Assembly (NCBI GenBank): GCA_951812575.1 | Contig: OX638322.1 | Location: forward strand, 4,282,501 to 4,346,500 | Reading direction: 5' to 3' | DNA length: 64,000 nt | DNA from: Candidatus Binatia bacterium | Lineage (GTDB): Bacteria > Desulfobacterota > Binatia > Bin18 | In this document: positions 10,069 through 18,996 of the stretch, piece by piece | Layout: each line of letters starts with the position of its first letter | How positions within the stretch are numbered: the first letter of the stretch is position 1 | Position numbers and translations under genes: made by a program | The notes under the pieces: generated by a model | Database searches by the model: none | What the model was told of the DNA's origin: nothing | The model's input: only the letters and a program-made list of their open reading frames with translations

Positions 10069-11778
10069 TCACTCCTCGTGAAAGACAACCACCACCGAGG
10101 TATTATCGCTGCCGCCCGCGGTATTGGCCGCAACCGTCAGTTCCAAGGCGGCCTCGTGCGGAGTCCGGTGGCGACTCATAATATCGGCGATCGCCGGATC
10201 AAGCACATGGCTGGTCAGCCCATCGCTGCACAGGAGGAGACGGACGCCGCGCTTCAGCGGTCGCGAGAGCGTATCGACCTTGACGTTTTCCTTGCTGCCC
10301 AAAGACCGAATCAGGACGTTGCGGTGCTCGTGAGTCAATGCCTCTTCTTCCGTCAGTTGGCCGATTTCGACCAGCCGGGCAACCAGGGAATGATCGTGCG
10401 AGAGTTGGTGCAACACTCCGTTTTCCAGCAGATAGACCCGACTGTCCCCGACCCAGGCCAGCGCCAGTTGTCCCGCCTGAATCAACGCGGCCACGATCGT
10501 GGCCCCCAGGCCGGCCGCCTCGGGATGGTCTTTTCCGTATTGGACAACCTGGGCATTGGCCGCCGCAACCGCCTCACGCAAACAGCTCTCCCAGGCGGCT
10601 GCGTCCACTTCCTCTTTCGCCTCACTCTCAGCCCAGGCGGCCTCGACCTGGCGCGCTACCGTCTGGATGGCGATCTGACTCGCGACCTCACCGGCCTCGG
10701 CTCCACCCATCCCGTCTGACACAATATACAGCCCCCGAAAATCATCACCGGCTATACTGCCCTGCCCGACCTCTTTGACCAGAACGGCATCTTCATTATG
10801 GTCGCGTACCTGTCCGACATCGGTCCGCCAGGCCGAACGAATGTGTCCGGACTGACCCAACGCGAGCAAGTCGTGTTTGAGCGCGTGCAGGTCCGCATAG
10901 CGCTCCGCAGGCTCAAGGGCCAAGGCTCTGCTTAAAACGCGCTCGAACTCGGGGGTCAGGACTTTCTCCGGATAGAAGACCGGTGGCTCAGGCTGAACCG
11001 CCCAGCCCTCAACGGGCAAACGCCGCCCTACCAACACGGCATACAAGCAGGCGCCGAGCGCAAACACGTCGGCAGCTTCGTTTAACACCTGGGTCTTGTA
11101 TGCCTCGGGCGCAGCGTAGCCATCCGTCAACACGGGATGCTCCTCAATCGCATCTTTGAGGCGGATCGCGTCGAATTGGGTGAGGTGCAGCCGGCCTGTC
11201 TTGTCGAGCAGGATATTTTCCGGAGGCAGTTCGACACATAAGAGTCCATGCCGGTGCAAAACATCCACGGCCTGACAGAGCTGGACACCCCAGCCGGCCG
11301 CCTCCCGCTCCGATGTCCGGCCAATACGCCGACTCAGCGGGAGACCGGACTGACTCGGCGTAATGAGATAGACCCGGCCATCATGTTCAAAACGTTCTTG
11401 GGGGAGAATCAGAGCCGGATGATGAATCTCGGCAAGCTGCTCGGACAACCGAAACACGCCACCTGGGTGGGTATCGGTCTGGTCGCTTGGCCGTTCCGCT
11501 ATGAGGTAGGGCCGGTCTTCGTCAGTCCGACAAACCGCCCGGTAACGATTTTCCTGTCCGGTCGAGAGGAGTGTGGTCAGACGATAGGTATCGGCCAGAA
11601 CGGTGCCGATCGGTAGCGGTTCGAGAGGGGTGACCGATTCCCTCTCACCGGCTTCTTCAAGCGCTACGCCACAGGCGGTGCAAAACGTTTCGCCGATGAC
11701 ATTGGCCTGTCCACACTCACCACAAACACAACTCTCCTCAAGGTCTATCGGCTCGGTCGTCAGCGGCGCAGAACCCAT
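10069..11778 (-). CDS. Zinc ribbon - pseudokinase - PP2C phosphatase fusion
   Basis: The 569-residue protein has three parts. A zinc ribbon opens it, with CxxC at 19/22 and 33/36. A kinase-fold region (about 55-310) follows, which lacks catalytic residues: the VAIK position reads YLIAERP, the HRD loop reads CVELPPEN and DFG reads TQFD. It keeps the fold landmarks AAPEAY and ADVFALGACLYAVL, so it is a pseudokinase. The third part is a complete PP2C phosphatase domain starting near TDVGQVRDHNEDA, with VSDGMGGAEAGE, WVGDSRVYL, CSDGLTSHV and GGSDNTSVVVV, the metal-binding aspartates intact. It should dephosphorylate Ser/Thr-phosphoproteins in the cytoplasm, with the pseudokinase as a regulatory or docking domain. 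It is directly followed by the active kinase. Confidence 0.92.
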   Translation of the reverse strand: MGSAPLTTEPIDLEESCVCGECGQANVIGETFCTACGVALEEAGERESVTPLEPLPIGTVLADTYRLTTLLSTGQENRYRAVCRTDEDRPYLIAERPSDQTDTHPGGVFRLSEQLAEIHHPALILPQERFEHDGRVYLITPSQSGLPLSRRIGRTSEREAAGWGVQLCQAVDVLHRHGLLCVELPPENILLDKTGRLHLTQFDAIRLKDAIEEHPVLTDGYAAPEAYKTQVLNEAADVFALGACLYAVLVGRRLPVEGWAVQPEPPVFYPEKVLTPEFERVLSRALALEPAERYADLHALKHDLLALGQSGHIRSAWRTDVGQVRDHNEDAVLVKEVGQGSIAGDDFRGLYIVSDGMGGAEAGEVASQIAIQTVARQVEAAWAESEAKEEVDAAAWESCLREAVAAANAQVVQYGKDHPEAAGLGATIVAALIQAGQLALAWVGDSRVYLLENGVLHQLSHDHSLVARLVEIGQLTEEEALTHEHRNVLIRSLGSKENVKVDTLSRPLKRGVRLLLCSDGLTSHVLDPAIADIMSRHRTPHEAALELTVAANTAGGSDNTSVVVVFHEE

Positions 11779-11844
11779 GCATCACCCATCACCAGTCCAC
11801 TGAAGGTTCTCGGTCTCGCCTGTTCCAGAAAGGCCAAGCCAGCC

Positions 11845-12570
11845 TCATTGCGCGCGCGACACCTTGAAGAAGGTTTTGCCAATGATGATCTCATCTCCGT
11901 CTTTGAGCGGGACGGGCGAGCCGGGCTCAAGGCGTTGTCCCCGATTGACAAACGTCCCGTTCAGGCTGCCGATGTCTTCAATCGTCAGCTCGGCTCCGAA
12001 TTTTATCAGCGCGTGTTTGCGGGAGATTCGCGCCTCCGGGTCATCGTTTTCCATATCAACTTCGGGAAAAGAACCGGAATCCGGGTCCCACCGACCAACC
12101 AGATTGTCTCCGGCTTGGAGCTCAAAGACTTTTCCCACAGTGCCACCCCGGGTGATGGTGAGCGAAGCGCTGCCGCCTGCGACTTGATCGTCGCTGAGGG
12201 CTACGGCTTCAGGGGCTGCTTCAGCAGCCGGAGCCTCTGCGGGCTCATCTCCAGCGGCCCTGGCACTCTCCTCGCCCTCAGCTTCCGAGGTCTCAGCCGC
12301 AGCTTCTTCTGGCGCGGCTTCTTCTGCCTCGGTCTCCGTACTTGCCTCAACTACAGCGGGAGCTTCCTCTGCGGCTGGGCTGTCAGAAGCAGCAGTCTCA
12401 GCTTCCGGGGCCTCGGCTTCGGTCGCTACGGCTTCAAGTTTGGCGCCGTCGCTATCGCTCATAGGGTGTTCGATGGGCAGCGGCACGAAGGCTTCAAGTT
12501 TGGCGCCGCAGCTATCGCAGTACTCCAGGCCATCCATTTGTTCTTCATTGCATTCTGCACAGCGAATCAT
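11845..12570 (-). CDS. Zinc-ribbon / acidic linker / FHA domain protein
   Basis: This 241-residue protein starts with a CxxC...CxxC zinc ribbon (CAEC, then CDSC). A linker of about 90 residues made almost wholly of Ala and Glu follows. It ends in an FHA domain with LVGRWDPDSG, ARISRKHALI and IGSLNGTFVNRG, all key phosphothreonine-pocket residues present. The linker is a plausible flexible or phosphorylatable tether, reminiscent of small FHA substrates of bacterial kinases. I chose ATG 12570 over GTG 12576 because GGAGAGG then has a proper 5-nt spacing. An internal 60-bp-spaced DNA duplication repeats the second zinc knuckle, with its cysteines replaced by Ser and Asp. Confidence 0.87.
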   Translation of the reverse strand: MIRCAECNEEQMDGLEYCDSCGAKLEAFVPLPIEHPMSDSDGAKLEAVATEAEAPEAETAASDSPAAEEAPAVVEASTETEAEEAAPEEAAAETSEAEGEESARAAGDEPAEAPAAEAAPEAVALSDDQVAGGSASLTITRGGTVGKVFELQAGDNLVGRWDPDSGSFPEVDMENDDPEARISRKHALIKFGAELTIEDIGSLNGTFVNRGQRLEPGSPVPLKDGDEIIIGKTFFKVSRAQ

Positions 12571-12608
12571 GCTCACCTCTCCTTCATGGGCTACATGTGT
12601 GGTGGAGC

Positions 12609-13898
12609 TTAATCCCGAAGCGCATCTTTGACGCTTTCAGGATCAAGCTGCTGCGTTTTTCGGAGGGTTGCCTGAGCGCTGAGCAACTGGGTCTTGGCAG
12701 CCCCGGTTGCAAGACTCTGGGTCTTCTTCAACTCACTCTGGAGCCCCTCCAGCGCTTGGGTTGCTTTCGTATTCCCCAAGCGTTGCGTGCCGGCTATGGC
12801 ATTACCCAACAACCGCGTGGCTTTATCCGTGTTGCCGGCAGCCATAGCCGCCTCAGCCTGCATCTGAATCTTGGCGACACTGACTTGATCGACCAGATTC
12901 ATCACATAGCCGTTTGCCTGACCCATGGACGAGCGCTCAAGCGTATAATTCACCACCACGTCCGCGCTGTCGTGTTGGTTCTTTGCCTCGGGCGTATCGT
13001 AATACAGCTCGGCCCGCGCCAGCCGCACCCGGCCGGGGCGGCGAGGCGGCAAGACGAGTACGGCTAATGCTGAGCTTGGCGTTCCGGCTTCAATATCTCC
13101 CAACGGCAGGGAAAGCGTCCGGTTGGCGTCGGGCGTAATCTCTTTTATCGGGTAAATCTGAGGACTGGCACGAAAGGCTTCTTTCACCTGCACCCCTGCG
13201 CTGAGTTGCATATCAATACGCGCGTTGGTCAGGGCGACATTCCGCAGTCCCTGGAGTTCACTGGAGAAAATATTCGGAATGGAGGTCGGGGTATCGATAA
13301 AGTGATAATTGGCACCACTCTCCTCGGCCATTTCCATCAGCAGTTTTTCATTGAACTCGATCCCCACCCCGAGCGTGCTGCACGAAATGCGCTCCCGGTG
13401 TTGGCGGGCGAGTTCCAGACATTTACGCTCCTCATACGTCTGGCCATCGGTCAGGAGCAGCAGCCGGTTCAGGCGGTTCGGCGAATAATACTTCTCCACC
13501 TCGGCAAGGGCCGCTTCCATGCCCAGCGCCATTTGCGTTCCGCCCCCAATCTCCAGGAGATCGAGATCGTCAATCGTCCGTTTCACCCCGGCGGCATCAG
13601 TCGCGACCTGGTCTGCCGTTGCCGCAACTTCGGCCCGGTCGGCAAACGCGACTACCGCCGCCTTGTCGTCCGGGCCAAGATTATCGATCAGATATTTAAT
13701 GGCCTCGATGACGTAATCAAGCCGCTGTTCGTCATACATCGAACCGCTACGGTCAAGGACAATGCCAAGATTGAGCGGCAGACGCACGCCCCCACCCTGC
13801 GGCTTGGTCTCCATGAGCAGGTACAGGATAAAATTTTCTGCGCTGCTCAGCACGGCATTACGGCTTGTCAGCGCTTGGAACCCAACAGCACCGGACAC
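12609..13898 (-). CDS. VWA domain protein heading the signalling operon
   Basis: A 429-residue protein with no signal peptide. The von Willebrand A domain (about 40-210) has an intact metal-ion site: VLDRSGSM (DxSxS), GGGTQM (Thr) and LLTDGQT (Asp). A beta-sandwich-like segment follows, then a helical, Gln/Ala/Thr-rich C-terminus. GTG at 13898 is the start, preceded by AAAGGAGT at good spacing. Cytoplasmic VWA proteins usually act as metal-dependent protein-binding scaffolds. It is the promoter-proximal gene of the six-gene minus-strand set down to 5173, and its Thr-rich tail is a possible phosphorylation target for the FHA partners (inference). Confidence 0.88.
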   Translation of the reverse strand: MSGAVGFQALTSRNAVLSSAENFILYLLMETKPQGGGVRLPLNLGIVLDRSGSMYDEQRLDYVIEAIKYLIDNLGPDDKAAVVAFADRAEVAATADQVATDAAGVKRTIDDLDLLEIGGGTQMALGMEAALAEVEKYYSPNRLNRLLLLTDGQTYEERKCLELARQHRERISCSTLGVGIEFNEKLLMEMAEESGANYHFIDTPTSIPNIFSSELQGLRNVALTNARIDMQLSAGVQVKEAFRASPQIYPIKEITPDANRTLSLPLGDIEAGTPSSALAVLVLPPRRPGRVRLARAELYYDTPEAKNQHDSADVVVNYTLERSSMGQANGYVMNLVDQVSVAKIQMQAEAAMAAGNTDKATRLLGNAIAGTQRLGNTKATQALEGLQSELKKTQSLATGAAKTQLLSAQATLRKTQQLDPESVKDALRD

Positions 13899-13980
13899 AA
13901 GAGACTCCTTTTACCAAGGGAATGACTGAATTTTTTATCTCACGTTTTTTGCCAAGGAGCAATATAACTCCCCCACGGGC

Positions 13981-14478
13981 TTATTCCTCCGGCTTGCGAA
14001 ACTGGTCGTGACAGCCCTTGCACGTCCCGAACATCTTTTGCATATGTTCTTTGACTGCGGTGGCATTATCTTCTCCCGCAGCCACGGTCAGCGCGTTCGC
14101 TTCCGTACTCAGCTCTGTGGCTGAGGCGAGAAAAGCGTCCCAGGTTTGCCAGATTTCTTCTTTCGCCCGAGAGGCGTCCGACGTGCTGCCCTCAGGAAAG
14201 AGTGCTGCGATGCGGGTGGAATGAAGGGCTATGGCGGCCGCATTCATTTTTGCCTCTGAGAGCTTACCGGCATCGATCTTGCCCTTCATCTCCTTGGCAT
14301 TGGCCCCGATATTTTCCATCAGATAGGTGCGAAACGCCACCGTCTGCTGCGGGTCCGGCATCTGGGTGGGGTGGTTTTCATGCCCGAAACTCAGCCCTCC
14401 CATAGTATGCAGCCCCCCTGCCATCACACTGACGCTGATCAAAACCCCACGAACCGCACGGACAACCATCTCTTTCAT
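13981..14478 (-). CDS. Cytochrome c' family protein
   Basis: The 165-residue product has an N-terminal signal peptide and a C-terminal heme-binding CKGCH, the arrangement of class II cytochromes c (cytochrome c'), where the motif sits on the last helix of a four-helix bundle. Helical spacing (RTYLMENIGANAKEMKGKI, then AAIALHSTRIAALFPEGS) matches that family. Such periplasmic proteins bind NO or CO or carry electrons. The diheme-type cytochrome gene is 31 bases upstream on the same strand, so they are probably co-transcribed. Confidence 0.85.
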   Translation of the reverse strand: MKEMVVRAVRGVLISVSVMAGGLHTMGGLSFGHENHPTQMPDPQQTVAFRTYLMENIGANAKEMKGKIDAGKLSEAKMNAAAIALHSTRIAALFPEGSTSDASRAKEEIWQTWDAFLASATELSTEANALTVAAGEDNATAVKEHMQKMFGTCKGCHDQFRKPEE

Positions 14479-14509
14479 TGCACTACCTCCTCTTTACGAA
14501 AGCTCCACG

Positions 14510-15418
14510 CTATTCCGCTTCTGCCTGCCTCCTTGGAGGAAGCGATTTCAGATATGCGGCAACAGCGTGGGCATCTTCATCCGTCATGTCTTTGTATCCG
14601 CCTCCGGGGACCCCATCAATCACCACCGCCATCAGCCCCTGGACATTATCAAAATTCGGGAGGAAGCCGGTGCGCAGCAGGGAAACGATATCTCCTTCAC
14701 TCCACTGTCCGATACCCGTCTCGTCATCCGGGGTAATATTGGGCGCAACCTCGCCGTCAATGCCAGCCGGATTGCCGGCGAGATCACGCGTCCGGTCGAG
14801 AGTGCCAAACACCGTGCGCGGCGTATGGCACTCCTGACAATGGGCGAGATGTTCGCTGATGTAGCGGCCTCGGGCAATGGGGTCTGCCCAGGCCGTCGCC
14901 TGGGTTTCAACCGGTTCAAAAAACAGCCAGCGCCAGACGCGCATGGCAAGCCCGGAAAACGGAATGGAGACCTCGTGGGGGAGATTTTCCTGCGCGACGG
15001 GCTCGCGGCTGCGCAGGAAGGCCACCAATGCCGTGACATCTTCATCCGTCATACCGCTCAGGGCCGGGTATGGCATGACCGGACTCATGACCGTCCCATC
15101 GGGTTTCACCCCCAGCCGGATTGCGTCGATGATTTCCCGGTCCGTCCAGGTCCCAATACCGTGGACCGGATCGGGTGTAATATTCGTCCCGTAAAACCGC
15201 CCATAAGGGGTCTCAATCGGCCGGCCGCCCGCATTGGTGGGTCCCGTATCCGCCGTATGGCAGCCACACCCGCCGGCTAAGGCAAAGACATACTGTCCCT
15301 GGGCGACCAGAGCGGCATTATCGGCCCAGACGTTTGGGAGAGGGCCGAATAAAAAGCGACAGAAAAGAAGAGCAAGACAAAGAAGCTGCCCAGAGCTCTT
15401 CTCGCCTGCGTTTTTCAT
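14510..15418 (-). CDS. Two-domain cytochrome c (diheme type, first heme site atypical)
   Basis: The 302-residue protein has a signal peptide and two cytochrome c-like domains. The second heme site is a normal CQECH (in EHLAHCQECHTPRT). The first reads GGCGCHT, that is C-x-C-H, one residue short of the usual C-x-x-C-H. Each domain keeps a distal methionine region (MSPVMPYPALSGMTDEDV; GGGYKDMTDEDA). It is probably the electron-accepting subunit of a periplasmic dehydrogenase. The start at 15418 is chosen because AAGGGGAT precedes it and it opens a signal peptide; an upstream start at 15553 would add an unlikely Arg-rich leader. It is divergent from the MCE gene. Confidence 0.8.
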   Translation of the reverse strand: MKNAGEKSSGQLLCLALLFCRFLFGPLPNVWADNAALVAQGQYVFALAGGCGCHTADTGPTNAGGRPIETPYGRFYGTNITPDPVHGIGTWTDREIIDAIRLGVKPDGTVMSPVMPYPALSGMTDEDVTALVAFLRSREPVAQENLPHEVSIPFSGLAMRVWRWLFFEPVETQATAWADPIARGRYISEHLAHCQECHTPRTVFGTLDRTRDLAGNPAGIDGEVAPNITPDDETGIGQWSEGDIVSLLRTGFLPNFDNVQGLMAVVIDGVPGGGYKDMTDEDAHAVAAYLKSLPPRRQAEAE

Positions 15419-15503
15419 ATCCCCTTGGAGAGCCGGTTTATCTGCCATGAGAATGGGTGGCGGGTCTTGGGATATAAGGAGTGGTCTGCTAGGCTGCCGG
15501 GCC

Positions 15504-15965
15504 ATGCAACGGATCGGCCTCAGCGTCGTTGGTTTCCTGATTCTTGGAACCACAAGCGCCTTCTACCTGTTCTCGTCACTCGGAGAAACCGTGCTCTATA
15601 ACGCCTGGGGGTATACCATCTATGCCAACTTTGAAAGTGCTACTGGCCTGGGGCCCGGCACCCCTGTCGAGGTCGCCGGTGTCCGCGTCGGCCGGGTTGA
15701 TACCGTCCAGCTCACGGGCACGCGGGCGAGAGTCCGCCTAACCATAGACAGTGATATTGAAATTCAGGAAGACGCGATCGCGTCCGTTCATACCAAGGGT
15801 TTGCTCGGCGGCCCTTATGTCCTGATCTCGCTTGGCGGGTCGGATACAATTATCCCACCCGGCGGCGTGCTCAGAGAGACAGAGTCGCCTATTGACCTGC
15901 CAGGACTCATGAAGGCCTATGTTGACAGCCGCAAGGAGCCAGTCGAGGAGCTTCCTGCCCCCTGA
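15504..15965 (+). CDS. MlaD/MCE family protein
   Basis: A 153-residue protein: one N-terminal membrane helix (IGLSVVGFLILGTTSAFYLF) and one MCE domain with the family's typical FESATGLGPGTPVEVAGVRVGRV and LLGGPYVLISLG. MlaD proteins form hexameric rings that hand lipids to an ABC transporter in the inner membrane, exporting or importing phospholipid between membranes. The usual partners MlaE, MlaF, MlaC are not in this window, so this copy is an orphan here. The start at 15504 is the only one giving a correct membrane anchor. It supports a diderm envelope. Confidence 0.88.
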   Translation: MQRIGLSVVGFLILGTTSAFYLFSSLGETVLYNAWGYTIYANFESATGLGPGTPVEVAGVRVGRVDTVQLTGTRARVRLTIDSDIEIQEDAIASVHTKGLLGGPYVLISLGGSDTIIPPGGVLRETESPIDLPGLMKAYVDSRKEPVEELPAP

Positions 15966-16002
15966 GGACCAGCATCCCGGCTCCATAACCCCAGTTCCTT
16001 CT

Positions 16003-16149
16003 CTACTCAACTCGCTCCCGGCGCTTATGCCGACGGTATGACGCGGGTTTCATACGGATTTTGCCACACTGAGGGCAGCGCCATTTTTCGTGTTTGTGGG
16101 GCCGGTGCGCCTCTACTTTCATTTTTGTTCGGCAGCGCGGACAGATCAT
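16003..16149 (-). CDS. Small zinc-ribbon protein (48 aa)
   Basis: A 48-codon frame starts at ATG 16149 behind GGAG (8-nt spacing) and ends at TAG 16003. It encodes two knuckles, CPRC near residue 3 and CPQC near residue 26, separated by a basic stretch rich in His, Arg and Lys, with a very basic C-terminus (YRRHKRRERVE). That is a typical small nucleic-acid-binding zinc ribbon. It converges on the MCE gene, 37 bases away. The function is unknown. Confidence 0.7.
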   Translation of the reverse strand: MICPRCRTKMKVEAHRPHKHEKWRCPQCGKIRMKPASYRRHKRRERVE

Positions 16150-16306
16150 GGTGCACTCCGTCCATACCATATCATCTGAGCAGAGCCCATCCGGATTATC
16201 TTGTGAGTATCAAATCGGGGCTTGCCTGTTCTCGTCAAGGGAGCTATGGGGAGACCTCATGCGGAGGATGAAAAATCATCGCCATTGCTAGTGTGGGAGT
16301 CGCCGA

Positions 16307-17548
16307 ATGCTCAACCCTTATCGAGTCCTTGACCTGACAACAGAACGCGGATTGCTGTGTGGCCAAATCCTGGCCGACCTTGGCGCCGATGTGATTAAAG
16401 TCGAGCCCCCCGGAGGTTCCTCGGCTCGCAAGCTGGGCCCCTTCTATCAGGATCAGGAGGATGCGGAAAACTCGCTCTACTGGTGGGCCTATAACCGCAA
16501 TAAGCGGGGGGTCACGCTCGATATCACGCGGTCCGAAGGCCAGGACCTTCTTCGGCGCCTGGCGCGGGACGCAAAATTTCTGATCGAATCGGACAATCCC
16601 GGCACCCTGGCCCAATACGGCCTGAGCTATAACGAGTTAGCGGCAGACAATCCGGGGCTGATTTATGTCTCGATTACTCCTTTCGGACAAGATGGCCCAA
16701 AGGCCAGCTATGCGGACAGCGACCTGGTGATTCTGGCCAGCAGCGGACCGCTCGTCATTACCGGGGACGAAGACCGCCCGCCGGTCCGCCTGAGCGTTCC
16801 CCAGGGCTATCTGCACGCCAGCGCTGCGGCAGCGCCGGCCGCACTGATTGCCCTGCACGAATCCCACCGTTCGAACCGTGGTCAGCATATTGATATTTCC
16901 GCTCAGCAGGCGGCGGCCCAGGCAACCCAATCGACCATACTCGCGGCTCCGCTCAACGATGCCGAAACCCGCCGGATGGCCGGTGGGGCAAAAATGGGAC
17001 CGCTGGAAATCCGCCTGCTCTGGCCGGCGAAAGACGGTCATGTTTCGATTGCCTATCTGTTTGGCTCGGCGTTTGCCCATTTCACCAAGCGTCTGATGGA
17101 CTGGATATATGAAGAGGGGTTTTGTGACAAAGAAGTCCAACAGATGGACTGGGTTGATATGGGCGGTGGCCTGTTTGGTGGCGATCCGAAAACGCTTGAA
17201 GACTATGAACGCCTCAAACTGATCGTTGAAGACTTCACCAAGACCAAAACCAAAGAAGAGCTGTTCCAGAACGCACTGGACCGCGGCCTGCTTGTCGCCC
17301 CGGTCACCACGATTGACGAGGTTGTCGAGAGCGAGCAGTTGGAGTCGCGTCAATACTGGACCGCGGTCGACCATGAGGAGATGGGCAAAGCCTTTGCCTA
17401 TCCCGGTCCGTTTGCCAAGTTCAGCGAGCAGCCGATTGACTATAAGCGCCGACCGCCAAAGATTGGCGAGCACAATGCCGAGGTCTATGGCGAACTCGGC
17501 CTTGATGCACAAGCGTTAGCAGAGCTACAGAACAAGGGGATAATCTAA
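16307..17548 (+). CDS. CaiB/BaiF (family III) CoA-transferase
   Basis: The 413-residue product matches family III CoA-transferases, which move CoA between carboxylic acids in the cytoplasm. Visible landmarks are the N-terminal YRVLDLTTERGLLCGQILADLGADVIKVEPP, the internal NRNKRGVTLDITRSEGQDLLRRL and the LIYVSITPFGQDGP segment. The usual catalytic Asp region is present as YADSDLVILASSG. The substrate cannot be named. The start has GGGAG upstream. It is 28 bases before a second CoA-transferase of identical length, which suggests a heteromeric or paired enzyme. Confidence 0.92.
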   Translation: MLNPYRVLDLTTERGLLCGQILADLGADVIKVEPPGGSSARKLGPFYQDQEDAENSLYWWAYNRNKRGVTLDITRSEGQDLLRRLARDAKFLIESDNPGTLAQYGLSYNELAADNPGLIYVSITPFGQDGPKASYADSDLVILASSGPLVITGDEDRPPVRLSVPQGYLHASAAAAPAALIALHESHRSNRGQHIDISAQQAAAQATQSTILAAPLNDAETRRMAGGAKMGPLEIRLLWPAKDGHVSIAYLFGSAFAHFTKRLMDWIYEEGFCDKEVQQMDWVDMGGGLFGGDPKTLEDYERLKLIVEDFTKTKTKEELFQNALDRGLLVAPVTTIDEVVESEQLESRQYWTAVDHEEMGKAFAYPGPFAKFSEQPIDYKRRPPKIGEHNAEVYGELGLDAQALAELQNKGII

Positions 17549-17576
17549 CCGAGACTCTCACTCAGGAGGGACAACC

Positions 17577-18818
17577 ATGGCAGAGGGACAACAGGCCGGC
17601 AGCGAAAACAATCAAGCCCTGGCCGGGGTCAAAGTGCTCGATTTCATGTGGGCGATGGCCGGCCCTGGTTCGACTCGTATTTTGGCCGACTACGGAGCGA
17701 CCGTTGTGCGGGTTGAATCCACCACCCGTTTTGACGCGGTACGCATGGTCGGTCCCTTTCAAAACAAGCAGCCCGGCCCGAACAATTCCGGTTTGTATAA
17801 TAATATGAATACCGGCAAACTGCCGATGACCCTGAACCTGTCCAAACCGGAGTCGCGCGACATTATTTTTGACTTGGTGCGCTGGGCAGACGTGGTGACC
17901 GAGTCCTTTTCTCCCAAAGCCATGCGGGAGTGGGGCTTTGACTACGAGTCGCTCACAAAAATCAAGCCTGACATCATCATGCTCAGCACCTGTCTGATGG
18001 GTCAGACTGGGCCGCATTCTCACTTCGCCGGGTTTGGCAATCTGGCGGCTGCCGTCTCAGGCTTTTTCGATCCCACCGGCTGGCCCGACCGCGAGCCGGC
18101 GGGGCCGTTCGGTGCCTACACCGACTATATTGCACCGTGGTATAACGCCGCGGCCGTGCTGGCGGCATTGGAACACAAGCATCAGACCGGCAAAGGCCAA
18201 CATATTGACCTGGCGCAGGCCGAAGCCGCCCTCCACTTTCTGGCGCCGTTTCTTTTAGACCAGACCGTCAACGGACGGACTCAGACCCGTATGGGCAACC
18301 GGGATATGAACTTCGCCCCGCACGGGGTGTATCAGTCCGCCGGAGAGGATCGCTGGGTAGCGATCGGCGTGGAAACCGACGACCAGTGGCGCTCGCTGTG
18401 CGAGACCATGAACCGCCCGGACCTCGGCAGTGACGAGCGTCTGGCCACCGTCAAAGGCCGGCTGGCCAATCAGGACGAAATTGACAAGGCCATAAATGAA
18501 TGGAGCAGCCAGTTCGGCCCGCATGAGGCCGAAGAAAAACTCCAGGCCAAAAACGTCCCGGCCAGCGCGGTGGAAACCATAAACGAACTGTACGAGGACA
18601 AGCAGCTTCAGCACCGTGAGCACTTTGTAGACCTGGATCATCCCGACTTCGGCAAGACCACGGTCGAAGGCACCCGCTTCAAATTCTCCCGCACCCCGGC
18701 CCAGATCAACCCGGCGGCCCCGACGCTGGGACGTGAGAACCAGAGCGTGCTGGAGAATATCCTGGGCTATAACGAAGAGAAGATCACCGAGTTGGTGATT
18801 GCCGAGGTGCTGGAGTAG
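17577..18818 (+). CDS. CaiB/BaiF (family III) CoA-transferase, second copy
   Basis: Also 413 residues and in the same family as its upstream neighbour, but clearly diverged. Landmarks include VKVLDFMWAMAGPGSTRILADYGATVVRVES, NMNTGKLPMTLNLSKPESRDII and IMLSTCLMGQTGP. The start ATG is preceded by AGGAGG. A strong intrinsic terminator lies 34 bases after the stop codon, closing the two-gene operon. Paired BaiF-like genes of this sort are common in degradation of acids activated as CoA esters; the substrate is unknown. Confidence 0.92.
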   Translation: MAEGQQAGSENNQALAGVKVLDFMWAMAGPGSTRILADYGATVVRVESTTRFDAVRMVGPFQNKQPGPNNSGLYNNMNTGKLPMTLNLSKPESRDIIFDLVRWADVVTESFSPKAMREWGFDYESLTKIKPDIIMLSTCLMGQTGPHSHFAGFGNLAAAVSGFFDPTGWPDREPAGPFGAYTDYIAPWYNAAAVLAALEHKHQTGKGQHIDLAQAEAALHFLAPFLLDQTVNGRTQTRMGNRDMNFAPHGVYQSAGEDRWVAIGVETDDQWRSLCETMNRPDLGSDERLATVKGRLANQDEIDKAINEWSSQFGPHEAEEKLQAKNVPASAVETINELYEDKQLQHREHFVDLDHPDFGKTTVEGTRFKFSRTPAQINPAAPTLGRENQSVLENILGYNEEKITELVIAEVLE

Positions 18819-18851
18819 CAGACACACCTCAATTCACATCCGAGCATAGAG

Positions 18852-18878
18852 GGGCGCACCGCGGTGCGCCCTTTTTTG
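18852..18878 (+). terminator. Intrinsic terminator of the CoA-transferase pair
   Basis: A perfect 9-bp stem (GGGCGCACC / GGTGCGCCC, 18852-18860 with 18863-18871) and a run of T directly after it, 34 bases past the stop codon of the second CoA-transferase. Confidence 0.9.
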
Positions 18879-18996
18879 TTCGTACTTTTGCTTTCGGCCT
18901 GAAATGCCGCAGGATGGGCATATATTAGAAGCAGGAACACCGATTTCTTCTTGCAGAAGACTCGCTTTTATATCTTGAACGGGATAGTGTAGAACC

